Positions 8,793 to 17,511 of a DNA stretch of 64,000 bases are shown piece by piece (within the stretch, counting starts at the first letter, position 1; every line of letters begins with the position of its first letter). Source of the stretch: CAWKKW01 sp963850345. Lineage in GTDB: Bacteria > Acidobacteriota > Terriglobia > Terriglobales > Acidobacteriaceae. The position numbers were made by a program, and so were the translations under genes. Location of the stretch: contig CAWKKW010000006.1 in NCBI GenBank assembly GCA_963850345.1, forward strand, positions 310,001 through 374,000, read 5' to 3'. The notes beneath the pieces were generated by a model, which searched no databases, was not told the DNA's origin, and saw nothing but the letters and a program-made list of their open reading frames with translations.

Positions 8793-9569
8793 TTACTGGT
8801 TTTGAGATTCGCGGCTCGGAGCAACAGCAGTGTTCGCGACCTTGCGTGGTGCCTTCTCGCCCAGTCCGCGCGGCCGCGGGTGAAAGGACGACAGTGGGCA
8901 GCCCTGGCAGCGCGGTGCTGGGCCGCAGTAATCCTTGCCTACCTGAACGATGAGCGCGTGAAACTCGTTATAGTGCTGGCGTAGCGAGTCAGGCGCGTCT
9001 GCGGCGAAGGCCGCGAGCGAGAGCTGCTGGATGTGCTGATACTTTGCCCTCTCCAGAAGCAGGCGGTGGCGGGCAGTCACTCGGCGCAGGTACTCATCGA
9101 CGACAACGACCGGGCGGCCCAGCGCATAGAGCAGAATGGCGTCAGCGGTCTCCGGGCCCACACCCGGCAGTGAAAGCAGCTTGTCGCGCGAAATGAGCGT
9201 GCTTTCTGCCGCCAAAGACATCAGGGAGCCGTCGTAGTGGTCGTCGAGAAATTGAATGAAGGCCTTGATGGCAGCCGCTTTCCGGATCATGTATCCCGAG
9301 GGCCGGATCAGCTTCTGTAGTTCGTCTTCTGAGGTGTTGCGCAGACCTTCGAGCGTGAGTACGCCGTGCGATTCGAGCAGCGCGATGGAGCGCTCGACAC
9401 CCTTCCATGAGGTGTTCTGGGTCAGGAATGCGCCGACGACCACTTCAAGAGCGGTCTGCGCGGGCCACCATTGCTGCGGGCCATAGCGAGCCAGCAGCGC
9501 GTCGTAGAATTCGCGAAGTTTGCGTGCGGCCTTCGGCGAAACTCGGAGTGACTTGGAACGCGACTTCAT
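8793..9569 (-). CDS. endonuclease III-fold DNA glycosylase (HhH-GPD), MagIII-like
   Basis: A 258-residue HhH-GPD protein. The start MKSRSK is chosen because its ATG overlaps the stop of the upstream TPR gene (ATGA). The helix-hairpin-helix LPGVGPETAD is at about 134-143 and the conserved catalytic Asp is D158 in VVVVDEY. The lysine that makes Nth a bifunctional glycosylase/AP lyase is replaced by E140, as in MagIII-type 3-methyladenine glycosylases, so a monofunctional enzyme acting on damaged bases is inferred. Only three cysteines (C215, C221, C224) are seen where Nth has four [4Fe-4S] ligands, so the cluster may be absent. Family is secure, substrate is not. Confidence 0.83.
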   Translation of the reverse strand: MKSRSKSLRVSPKAARKLREFYDALLARYGPQQWWPAQTALEVVVGAFLTQNTSWKGVERSIALLESHGVLTLEGLRNTSEDELQKLIRPSGYMIRKAAAIKAFIQFLDDHYDGSLMSLAAESTLISRDKLLSLPGVGPETADAILLYALGRPVVVVDEYLRRVTARHRLLLERAKYQHIQQLSLAAFAADAPDSLRQHYNEFHALIVQVGKDYCGPAPRCQGCPLSSFHPRPRGLGEKAPRKVANTAVAPSRESQNQ

Positions 9570-9952
9570 AGCTCGAGATTGGATGGTCTTGCGTCGCGCA
9601 ACTGCCGTTTCCAGCCCAGGAGCTTGGCCTTGGTGCCTTCCGCTTCCGCCTCTGCAATCCATCCCTTGCGCTGGTAGAGGATGGAGAGGCTGGTGTGCGC
9701 AAGGGGATCGTCTGGGTCAATCGATGCGAGGTGAAGAGCGACTTCAATGGCAGCGTCGAGATCGCCCGACTCCTGCAATGCGCGGATGAGTGCGTGCATG
9801 GCATCGAGAAACGCTGGGTCGAGTGCAAGGCATTCCCGCAGCAGCACGACCGCTCCGTTCGCATCGTTGTTGCCGATGAGATCGAGAGCACGCAGATAAA
9901 GCTCTTCTGCGGACGAAGCAGGCTGCGCGTTGTCAGGCGGGCGAGTGGACAT
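9566..9952 (-). CDS. small tetratricopeptide-repeat protein
   Basis: A 128-residue protein with about three TPR-like helical pairs (LYLRALDLIGNND..., LDPAFLDAMHALIRAL..., IDPDDPLAHTSLSILYQRKG...). It lacks a signal peptide or membrane segment, so it is probably a cytosolic protein-protein interaction module. The partner is unknown. Its stop overlaps the start of the glycosylase gene by four bases (ATGA), which implies translational coupling. No strong ribosome-binding site precedes its ATG. Confidence 0.75.
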   Translation of the reverse strand: MSTRPPDNAQPASSAEELYLRALDLIGNNDANGAVVLLRECLALDPAFLDAMHALIRALQESGDLDAAIEVALHLASIDPDDPLAHTSLSILYQRKGWIAEAEAEGTKAKLLGWKRQLRDARPSNLEL

Positions 9953-9966
9953 AGCTGGGGGCAGTC

Positions 9967-10614
9967 TCAGATAACGAGAATCACATCGAAAAAGCGTGGA
10001 CCATGCACGCCTTTGATGCGCGTCATCTCAATATCTGCCGTCGCCGATGGGCCAGATATGAAAGTGGTCGGCAGGCTATCGGTCTGGCTCAGTCGATCAA
10101 ATGACTCCGGCACCGTCTCGACCACCTGGCTGGCAAAGACCACGCAGAGGTGATAGTCGGGCACAAGGGAGAGAATGCGCGGGCCTTGCACTGGCGCATG
10201 CTGCAGAACGATGGAGCCGGTCTCGGCGATCGCTACCGTGCACCCAGTGAGCACTCCTTCGACGCGGTCGAGATGATCGGCGTCAAACTGCGTCGCATCC
10301 GAAAACTGAAATCCCGAAGGCAGCCAGGATGGCGGCAATCCTGAAGGAATGGCGATCTTGCTCCGCTTTCGCCCCGTAAGAACTTCGCCGATGATCGCCG
10401 CGATATTGTTTGACCCGGTACGATGAACGCCCGCGTCGTATTCCAGCAGGCGATCTTCAAACAGATCCAGCAGCGCGCCGGGATCGAGAGAACTGGAACG
10501 CTTGTAGGTTCGCGGCACTGCGGCATATTCGGCGGCAATGTCGGCCGGTTCCGACTTGCTGCCAAGGGCGGTTCGAATGCTCTGCAGAACGGCGTCACGC
10601 GCGGAATCAGGCAT
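9967..10614 (-). CDS. lutC: LutC/LUD-domain protein, lactate utilisation
   Basis: A 215-residue LUD-domain protein of the LutC (YkgG) type, a component of the LutABC iron-sulfur complex that oxidises L-lactate to pyruvate. The start MPDSARDAV is chosen over an upstream Met because it fits the family N-terminus and overlaps the lutB end by 8 bases. Recognisable blocks are the central ...GCTVAIAETGSIVLQ and the C-terminal SGPSATADIEMTRIKGVHGP segment, the classical LutC ending. No cluster-binding cysteines are present, as expected. Confidence 0.88.
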   Translation of the reverse strand: MPDSARDAVLQSIRTALGSKSEPADIAAEYAAVPRTYKRSSSLDPGALLDLFEDRLLEYDAGVHRTGSNNIAAIIGEVLTGRKRSKIAIPSGLPPSWLPSGFQFSDATQFDADHLDRVEGVLTGCTVAIAETGSIVLQHAPVQGPRILSLVPDYHLCVVFASQVVETVPESFDRLSQTDSLPTTFISGPSATADIEMTRIKGVHGPRFFDVILVI

Positions 10615-12184
10615 GGGGATGCTCCTTCGCATGCGGAGTCTTCGTCGGCTCCAGCCCATCGAGTGGGGCGGCGGTTACGCTTGAGAATGCGACGGACTCG
10701 GCAAGCTGGACTGGATGACCTCCGTGCCCGGAATGCTTTCGTTGCGCATGCGGGACCTTTTCCTTGGCCCACCAGTCGCGAAAACTTTGTGCAGGCAGTG
10801 CGCGCAGGTCGCGCGTTTGCGACCAGCCGCCCAGCATCAGCGGCATCCATTCGATGAAGCCGTTCTTTGAAACCACTACCTTCTGTCCCAGTTGGCCCGC
10901 GTGTTGAGCGACAGCGAAGCGATCGGCATCCGCGAAGAGGAACGCGGCTGCCTGCATCCCGATGTTCCATAGGCCGAATTTGCCGCTCAACGTCTCCTGA
11001 TCTTCGCGCACGACTTTGCCGCGCAGGTGGATCAGCACCTCCGGAATGTTGATCTTCACTGGGCAGACCTGGTAGCAGGCGCCGCAGAGCGACGAAGCAT
11101 AGGGCAGCGATCGGCCCTCTTCCATGGAGTGCAGTTGTGGTGTGAGGATGGCGCCGATGGGTCCGGCGTAGACACTCTCGTACGCGTGGCCGCCGGTCTG
11201 GTGATAGACCGGGCAGACGTTGAGACAGGCGGCGCAGCGAATGCACTGCAGCGTTTGCCGCGCCTCGCCATCGGCCAAGATCGGACTGCGCCCATTATCC
11301 AGCAGCACGACGTGAAACTCCTTTGGCCCATCGCCCGGATGCACGCCAGACCAGGTGGAGTTATACGGGTTCATGCGCTCGCCGGTGGCCGATCGCGGCA
11401 GAGTTTGCAGAAACACTTCGAGATCGCGAAAGCTGGGGATGACCTTTTCGATGCCGATGATGGAGATGAGCACATCCGGGAGCGTGAGGCACATGCGGCC
11501 ATTGCCCTCGGATTCGACAATGCAGACGCCGCCCGTATCGGCAATCATAAAATTGCCGCCGGAGACCGCCACCTTGACGCGAAAAAACTTCTCGCGGAGG
11601 TAGGTGCGAGCCGCGGTGGCAAGATCTTCTGGCCGGTCGCCGAGATCCGGCAAATTCATTTCGCGGTGAAAGATCTCGCGCACCTGCTGCCGGTTCTTGT
11701 GCAACGCAGGAACGACGAAGTGAGAGGGACGATCCTTGCCCAGTTGAATGATCAGTTCGGCAAGGTCTGTCTCATAGGGGCGCACGCCGTTGGCCTGCAG
11801 GTGCTGGTTCAGCCCGATCTCTTCTGAGGTCATCGTCTTGATCTTGATGACCTCTTTGGCAGCCTGTTGCTGGATCAAGTCGAGGATAATATCGTTGGCT
11901 TCTGCCGCGTCGCGCGCCCAGTGAACACGCCCTCCAGCCCGCGTGCAATTCTCTTCAAACTGAGTGAGGTAGTGGTCGAGATGGCGCAGCGTGTGCGCGC
12001 GGATTTGTGCGCCGGATTCGCGAAGTTCCTCCCAATCGGCCAGCTCCGCGACGACCTTGCCGCGCTTGGCTTGAATGACATTAGTGGCATGCAGTACGTT
12101 CTTGCGAATCTGCGAGTCCTGGAGCAGATCTTTTGCAGCCGTCGGAAAATCCCGATTCGACCACGTGTGTTCGGTGGTGCTCAT
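10607..12184 (-). CDS. lutB: LutB-type iron-sulfur lactate utilisation protein
   Basis: 525 residues. An N-terminal LUD domain (roughly 60-300, with KIKTMTSEEIGLN and GGVCIVESEGNGRM) is followed by two ferredoxin-type cluster motifs, CIRCAACLNVCP near residue 311 and CGACYQVCP near 365. This is the LutB layout. The last ~45 residues are a His-rich extension (HSGHGGH and HAKEHPHA) not part of the usual family core. AGAGG precedes the ATG. LutA is not beside it: the gene upstream is an epimerase-like protein. It probably works with LutC in oxidation of L-lactate. Confidence 0.9.
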   Translation of the reverse strand: MSTTEHTWSNRDFPTAAKDLLQDSQIRKNVLHATNVIQAKRGKVVAELADWEELRESGAQIRAHTLRHLDHYLTQFEENCTRAGGRVHWARDAAEANDIILDLIQQQAAKEVIKIKTMTSEEIGLNQHLQANGVRPYETDLAELIIQLGKDRPSHFVVPALHKNRQQVREIFHREMNLPDLGDRPEDLATAARTYLREKFFRVKVAVSGGNFMIADTGGVCIVESEGNGRMCLTLPDVLISIIGIEKVIPSFRDLEVFLQTLPRSATGERMNPYNSTWSGVHPGDGPKEFHVVLLDNGRSPILADGEARQTLQCIRCAACLNVCPVYHQTGGHAYESVYAGPIGAILTPQLHSMEEGRSLPYASSLCGACYQVCPVKINIPEVLIHLRGKVVREDQETLSGKFGLWNIGMQAAAFLFADADRFAVAQHAGQLGQKVVVSKNGFIEWMPLMLGGWSQTRDLRALPAQSFRDWWAKEKVPHAQRKHSGHGGHPVQLAESVAFSSVTAAPLDGLEPTKTPHAKEHPHA

Positions 12185-12271
12185 TGGGGACCTCTTTGTC
12201 GGTGCGCGCCAGGCTGAACAGAAGCCGCAATTTCAGCGAAGTGCGCTGTCTTAATCGGCGTTCGCCGGCGA

Positions 12272-12319
12272 TGCACCGCCCTCAGAATGCATTAGACAGG
12301 AATAGCGGACGGCGGTGCA
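12272..12319. repeat. 9-bp inverted repeat upstream of lutB
   Basis: TGCACCGCC (12272-12280) is perfectly inverted as GGCGGTGCA (12311-12319), with 30 bases between. It lies in the 179-base gap between the mutarotase stop and the lutB start. No T-run follows on either strand, so an operator or an mRNA structure fits better than a terminator. Confidence 0.45.
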
Positions 12320-12363
12320 AACCTCGGATCCCTTGTTGGAAACGCTACACATCTGGTCCGCCA

Positions 12364-13290
12364 TCAAGTGGCTGGGGTAAGCGGCTCGACCCGGAAGGTC
12401 GTTTCAAGCACGTGCGTACCCTGAGCTGGAATGACGATGGCGTTATCCCTGGCGTTTGCCGTTTCGACGCACACCATATGCGGCCATTGGTCAGCGCCGA
12501 GATCAGGGAGGGCGGCAGCTTTCTCAGCCCAGGGATTCCAAACGACGGTGCTCTGCGAGCCCTTCTTCTCGATCACGATGCGGCGCTGCCAGTCGGGATC
12601 GTCGATGGTGCAGACATTCTCAGTATTGAGATACAGACGATCGGTTTCGCCCGAAAAGCGAATGGCCTCGGCAGAGCCCTGTTTGCGGACACTGTTGTCG
12701 GCGCGATCGATGTATTCAGACTCCTGCGGGCCGGAGACGGAGATCTGCCGCACATCTGAAACCGCAAAGTAATTGTGGAAGGCTTCCTCCACGTTGAGAG
12801 GTTGCGGAGAAGTGTTGCGGGTTTCTAATTCAAGCCGCAAAGTAGTCCCGACCGTGACCCGAAAACGCAATTGAAAATGGTCATAGCCGAGGTTCTTGGT
12901 AAGCCCGATCGGCTTCAGTAAGAAGCACAGCAATACATCCCCGCCTTCGAGGACTTCAGTTTTTTCGACGCTCCAGGGAAGAATGCGCGCGAAGCCATGA
13001 GTGGGACCGGGCAGGCTGTTTCCACGTGCCGCAAACCAGGGGAAGACAATGGGAACCCCTCCACGGATCGGCTTGCCGATCAGGTATTCGCTATGGGGGC
13101 TGAGATACAACACTGGCTGCTGACCGGTGGGTGTCCACGTCGCAACATGCGCGCCTTGGAGAAAGACGCTCGCCTCGCCTGCGGGAGTCGTGATCACCGC
13201 GCGAACCAGACCCGACTCGGCGTCCTCGAAGCGAAGCAGGGTGTCGAGTTCAAAGGAACGAAGATCGGCAGCTTTGTAGCCAATGGTCAT
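12364..13290 (-). CDS. D-hexose-6-phosphate mutarotase-like protein (YeaD/aldose 1-epimerase family)
   Basis: 308 residues, of the galactose-mutarotase fold that interconverts alpha and beta anomers of hexose 6-phosphates. Typical YeaD blocks are visible: QGAHVATWTPTGQQPVLYLS, GKPIRGGVPIVFPWF, THGFAR and LEVEEAFHNYF-like NVEEAFHNYFAVSD. The start MTIGYKAADL is preferred to an earlier Met because an AAAAGGAT ribosome-binding site precedes it and the gene then clears the end of the upstream Asp-box gene by 31 bases. No signal peptide. Its exact sugar is not provable from sequence. Confidence 0.88.
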   Translation of the reverse strand: MTIGYKAADLRSFELDTLLRFEDAESGLVRAVITTPAGEASVFLQGAHVATWTPTGQQPVLYLSPHSEYLIGKPIRGGVPIVFPWFAARGNSLPGPTHGFARILPWSVEKTEVLEGGDVLLCFLLKPIGLTKNLGYDHFQLRFRVTVGTTLRLELETRNTSPQPLNVEEAFHNYFAVSDVRQISVSGPQESEYIDRADNSVRKQGSAEAIRFSGETDRLYLNTENVCTIDDPDWQRRIVIEKKGSQSTVVWNPWAEKAAALPDLGADQWPHMVCVETANARDNAIVIPAQGTHVLETTFRVEPLTPAT

Positions 13291-13321
13291 GGGGATCCTT
13301 TTCTTCAGGAAGACGATTTTG

Positions 13322-16300
13322 CTAGTCTTCATCTCCGCTTTGCGGCATGGTTTCGGGTTTGAGTTCCAGGTTGAGTTCTATGAGGTGTTCGGCGCGGAGT
13401 TGGCGGTTGATTTCGGGAAGGGAACTGGTCTTGAACTGTTCCCAGGCTTGCAGCGTGCGAGACATCTCCGCGTTTGCCTGTGAGGTTGTCTGCACCTGCG
13501 CGGCTGTGGGCCTGGCATCCGAGCGGCCTACCTGTTCGTAGAGGGCGCTTGCCTCTTCGGCTTCGTCATCGAGACCCCGTTCGGCTGGCTTGTCTGGGGC
13601 CTTGGTCCCATCGAGCAGTGCGGCGAGGCTCTTGTTCCAGTCGGGTAAAGAACGGGCGAGGGCCGGCTTGGCAGTACCGACAATTTTTCCGAGCTGTTGC
13701 TGAATAGAATGCGCCTGTAGAGAAGCCTCAGAACTGCGGCTCACCATCGCTGACAATTGCTTCTCCAGATCAAAGAGAGAACTCAGGTCGGCGCTACTGG
13801 AGGGCACCCGTGGATCCATCTTCACTGTGAGCGGCGCAGTCAAGGTGTGGCCATTGACAGTTAGTCGAATTGTGTAACTGCCAGGCAGCGCCAGCGGACC
13901 TTGCGGCTCGCGAGGTGTATCGTGCGGCACAGCCGAGATCGGGTACTCATAGTGAGTGGCAGTCGGTTGCGCGTAGTGCAGATCCCACACCCAGCGGTGT
14001 ATGCCGGGTTGGGCCGAGAGCACCCTTGGCATACGCAGCCAGTAGAGCGGAATCAGTTGCTTGTCCAGCTCCGACGTCGTGGCGTACGGTTTGTCTTCGC
14101 TCGAGTACTGACGAACGATCTGTCCGTGTCCATCTGCAATCTGCAACGTCACCGCTCCAGTTACGGATGGCGGAAGGAAGTAGTCGATTGCGGCGCCGTC
14201 CGGAGGATTTTCGCCGTGAGGCTCGTCGACCGGAATCGGCGTGTCGGGATTGGTGCTGCGCCGAACGCGAAACGCATCCCCCGGATGAAAGAGAGTGGCC
14301 TGCTGAGTGTTGACTGCGGTGAGCTGGCGCAGAGGAGAGATGTCGTCGAGGATCCAGAACGACCGGCCATGCGTCGCAACGATCAGATCGTTGTCTTTGA
14401 TCCAGAGGTCGCGCATCGAGGTGTGTGGCAGGTTGAGCTGCAGCGACTGCCAATGCGCACCGTCGTCGGGCGACATCCATACACTCGTCTCGGTTCCAGC
14501 AAAAAGCAGGCCCTTGCGAATGGGATCTTCGCGGACCGTGTTGACTGGCGAGTTTTCGGGAAGGCCCGCGGTGATCGACTCCCACGTCGCTCCGCTATCG
14601 CGTGTACGGAAGAGGTAAGGGTGGAGATCGTCGATGCGGAAGCGGCTGACGGAGACATACGCGGTGTTGTCGTCGAAGTGAGATGCGCTGATCTGGGTCA
14701 CTTTGCTCCACGGCGAGAGGGAAGGCGGCGTGATGTTCTTCCAGTTCTTGCCATGGTCGTGAGTGATCCAGAGCAGGCCATCGTCGGTGCCCGCCCACAA
14801 CGTGTCCTTGTTCTGATAAGAGGCCGCGAGCGAGTAAATCGCTCCGCGACGCTTGGCAGCGTCGGCGTCGGTGAGTTCGGGCAAAGTGGTCGGCTTGCCG
14901 CCATGTTCCCGGCTCAGGTCTGGGCTGATCGGTTGCCAGGTGTTGCCGGAGTCGGTGGATTCGAAGAGAACGTTGGCCGCATAGAAAAGAAGGTGAGGGT
15001 CGAGCGGCGAGAAGAGAATCGGTTCCGTACGATCGGCGCGGTATTTGTCTCCTCGAACGGGAACGGGAGTTACATTCTGCACCTGGCCTGTCTCGCTGTC
15101 GTAGCGCGACACTTCATTGCGGCCTGCACCGAAGATGATGTTGGGATGAAGCGGATCGGGAGCGGCATAGCCATACTCGATGATCCCGGCCGGATGCCAC
15201 TCGCGCATCGTGATGATGCCGTCGTTCCCCCGGCTGGAGATGCATACGGAACCGCTCTCCTGCTGCCCGGCGCACACACTGTAGGGGAAGGTATTCGTCA
15301 CAGCGACGTGGTAAAGCTGGGCAGTCGGCTGGTTGTACCAGGAACTCCAGGTATTTCCTCCGTTCACGGTTACTAATGCGCCCTGATCGCTGACCAGCAG
15401 AATGATCCTGGGATCGCTGGGATTGATCCACAGGTTCTGATAGTCGTCGCCTCCTGGAGCACCGCGCAGGCTCGTCCAGGTCTTGCCGCCGTCGGTGGAG
15501 CGCGTAGTGACGATGCTGGCGCTATACACCACGTCTGGGTTCTTGGGATCAACACGCGAGATGGGCAGATCGCCGCCTCCAATTTTCATCGCGGGCCTTG
15601 GATCGTCGGTTGCCTGGTGCCAGCTCTCGCCCCCATCGTCGGACCGGTAAAAGCCTACACCGACTCCAGTAGCGTAGCCGCTCTCCTTCGTGGTCGAGAG
15701 CGTCGCGTAGAGCCGTGAAGAGTCGCTGGGAGCGATCGCGACCTGGATGTGAACCAGGTTCTCCGGCAGACCCTTGGTCAGCGGGTGCCACGTCTGGCCG
15801 CCATCTGTCGATTTGAAGAGACCGCCGTGCGTGCCTTCATATTGATTGCCGTCTTCCCATGGGCCCAGACGCGACTGCCAGAGCGCGGCGTAGACGATGT
15901 CAGGATGAGACGGATCAATTTCAACATCGGAGCCGCCGGTATTCTCGTCCTTATATAGAACTTTGCTCCAGGTCTGGCCCCCATCGGTGGAGCGGAAGAT
16001 ACCGCGCTCCTGATTCGGGCCGTATGGGTGTCCCATGACCGCGGCGAAGAGACGATTTGGATCGCGGGGATCGACGGCGAGCGCGGGAATCTGCTGGCCA
16101 TCGCGGAGACCGAAGTGCTGCCATGTCTTCCCGGAATCGGAGGATTTGTAGATGCCGTCTCCCACCGAGAGATCTGGTCGATGCAGGCCTTCGCCGCTGG
16201 CAACATAGACGATACGGCTGTCGGATGGAGCCACAGCGATCGCGCCTACGGACTGAACCGGCTGTTCGTCAAAGATCGGATTCCAAGTGCGCCCGTAGTC

Positions 16301-16528
16301 GTCGGTCTTCCACACGCCCCCATTGACCTGGCCGATGTAAAAGACGTTTGGCTGGTCGGCCACTCCGCTGATCGCGCGAGTGCGGCCGCCGCGGAAGGGT
16401 CCAATCATGCGCCAGCGAAGCTGTGGCAGTGGCGCCGCTGCTTCGGGTTGTGCAAGCACGAGATCAGCGGGAAAGGCGACGGTGCAGCAGAAGAGCAGGA
16501 TCCCGAACGGAAGGCGAACACGAAGCAT
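13322..16528 (-). CDS. exported Asp-box repeat protein, sortilin/VPS10-like
   Basis: 1068 residues with a signal peptide (cleavage likely near residue 27, LAQ-PE). Much of residues 35-750 is made of beta-propeller repeats with Asp-boxes of the type S-x-D-x-G-x-T-W (for example KTDDYGRTW, KSSDSGKTW, RSTDGGQTW, STDGGKTW, ESTDSGNTW, RTRDSGATW). Such proteins resemble sortilin ectodomains and sialidase-like propellers; many are annotated as glycosyl hydrolases without proof. The last ~300 residues form a separate beta-rich then helical region. Large copies of this family are frequent in Acidobacteriota. Function unknown; extracytoplasmic. Confidence 0.87.
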   Translation of the reverse strand: MLRVRLPFGILLFCCTVAFPADLVLAQPEAAAPLPQLRWRMIGPFRGGRTRAISGVADQPNVFYIGQVNGGVWKTDDYGRTWNPIFDEQPVQSVGAIAVAPSDSRIVYVASGEGLHRPDLSVGDGIYKSSDSGKTWQHFGLRDGQQIPALAVDPRDPNRLFAAVMGHPYGPNQERGIFRSTDGGQTWSKVLYKDENTGGSDVEIDPSHPDIVYAALWQSRLGPWEDGNQYEGTHGGLFKSTDGGQTWHPLTKGLPENLVHIQVAIAPSDSSRLYATLSTTKESGYATGVGVGFYRSDDGGESWHQATDDPRPAMKIGGGDLPISRVDPKNPDVVYSASIVTTRSTDGGKTWTSLRGAPGGDDYQNLWINPSDPRIILLVSDQGALVTVNGGNTWSSWYNQPTAQLYHVAVTNTFPYSVCAGQQESGSVCISSRGNDGIITMREWHPAGIIEYGYAAPDPLHPNIIFGAGRNEVSRYDSETGQVQNVTPVPVRGDKYRADRTEPILFSPLDPHLLFYAANVLFESTDSGNTWQPISPDLSREHGGKPTTLPELTDADAAKRRGAIYSLAASYQNKDTLWAGTDDGLLWITHDHGKNWKNITPPSLSPWSKVTQISASHFDDNTAYVSVSRFRIDDLHPYLFRTRDSGATWESITAGLPENSPVNTVREDPIRKGLLFAGTETSVWMSPDDGAHWQSLQLNLPHTSMRDLWIKDNDLIVATHGRSFWILDDISPLRQLTAVNTQQATLFHPGDAFRVRRSTNPDTPIPVDEPHGENPPDGAAIDYFLPPSVTGAVTLQIADGHGQIVRQYSSEDKPYATTSELDKQLIPLYWLRMPRVLSAQPGIHRWVWDLHYAQPTATHYEYPISAVPHDTPREPQGPLALPGSYTIRLTVNGHTLTAPLTVKMDPRVPSSSADLSSLFDLEKQLSAMVSRSSEASLQAHSIQQQLGKIVGTAKPALARSLPDWNKSLAALLDGTKAPDKPAERGLDDEAEEASALYEQVGRSDARPTAAQVQTTSQANAEMSRTLQAWEQFKTSSLPEINRQLRAEHLIELNLELKPETMPQSGDED

Positions 16529-16550
16529 TCGTTAAGCTCCAGGGAAAGTA

Positions 16551-16577
16551 GAGGACAAGACAGCATTGTATGTCCTC
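16551..16577 (-). promoter_or_regulatory. candidate promoter with overlapping dyad before the Asp-box gene
   Basis: A 7-bp inverted repeat GAGGACA / TGTCCTC spans a minus-strand TACAAT (16565-16570), a good -10 hexamer, about 37 bases before the ATG. No good -35 is seen. A repressor bound here would cover the -10. Confidence 0.3.
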
Positions 16578-16644
16578 GACACGCTTGACCGTAGGCGGGG
16601 TAGAAGCGGTGCGTGCAGGCTGCGTTGTCTTGGATGGAAAACCG

Positions 16645-17511
16645 TTAGCGGGCGGACGAGCTTTTGCGTAGCGTCTGGAGTTGAGATGCCAATGAAGAGG
16701 GCAGAGGGTCTGGTCCAGCAACTGGCTTGGCATTCGGCGAGTCATTTGGCACTGCCGTGGTACGCGGGAGGACGATGATGTCGACCCGGCGGTTCTGTCC
16801 GCGTCCGTCTGCGGTGTCGTTGCTGGTCACTGGATGGAACTCCGCATAACCCGAGGCGGAGAGCCGATAGGGTGCGAAGTTATGATCGACGACGAAGATT
16901 CTGGTCATGCGCGTAGCCCTGGCGGTGGACAACTCCCAGTTGGAGGCGAACTGCGGGGTATGAATCGGGATGTTGTCGGTGTGGCCTTCCACGCGGATAT
17001 CGTAAGGAGTGCTTGCAATGGCGGAAGTGATGGCATTCACGGTTGCCATGCTGTCGGGATGAGGAGCGTCGGAGCCGCTGTCATAGAACCCCGCCTCGCG
17101 TAGAGAGATGATGAGCCCGTCGCGGCCCATTCGCACCGATACGACATGTTGCGCGATCTGTCCGGAGAGCAGTCCTTCGAGCTCTTTGCGAATCCGTTCA
17201 AAATCTTGTTGCACAGCCGGCGATGCGAGGAGTTGTTCGCCCATCACAATGTTGGTCGGGCTCACGGGACCGTCGGGGTGCGGCGGTGTGCGACTGGGAT
17301 CGGCCTCGAGCGTCTGCTTACTGGGATTAGGAAACAGGCCCAGCGAACGAAACGCCGAATCGATCGAGTTTGCCACCCGTGCTTGTTTCTGTTGATCGGC
17401 TTTCGACGTGGCATAGAGAACCACGAAGAAGGCGAACAGCAGGGTGATGAAATCGGCATACGAGACCAGCCAGCGGTCGTGACTGCCATGTCCTTTCTGC
17501 CTTCGCCTCAT
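16645..17511 (-). CDS. motB: flagellar stator protein MotB
   Basis: 288 residues. One membrane helix (about 17-35) carries the essential proton-site aspartate D20 in SYADFITLLFAFFVV, equivalent to E. coli MotB D32. A periplasmic linker and plug region follow, then an OmpA-like peptidoglycan-binding domain (about 150-250) with VEGHTDNIPIHTPQFASNWELSTAR. The C-terminal 30 residues are low complexity. It overlaps motA by four bases (ATGA), as is usual for stator pairs. It anchors the ion-driven stator to the cell wall. Confidence 0.95.
   Translation of the reverse strand: MRRRQKGHGSHDRWLVSYADFITLLFAFFVVLYATSKADQQKQARVANSIDSAFRSLGLFPNPSKQTLEADPSRTPPHPDGPVSPTNIVMGEQLLASPAVQQDFERIRKELEGLLSGQIAQHVVSVRMGRDGLIISLREAGFYDSGSDAPHPDSMATVNAITSAIASTPYDIRVEGHTDNIPIHTPQFASNWELSTARATRMTRIFVVDHNFAPYRLSASGYAEFHPVTSNDTADGRGQNRRVDIIVLPRTTAVPNDSPNAKPVAGPDPLPSSLASQLQTLRKSSSAR

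Noticed and set aside
13901..15376. 491-codon open frame opposite the Asp-box gene
   Set aside because: Antisense shadow of a repeat-rich, GC-rich gene; no family match by eye.
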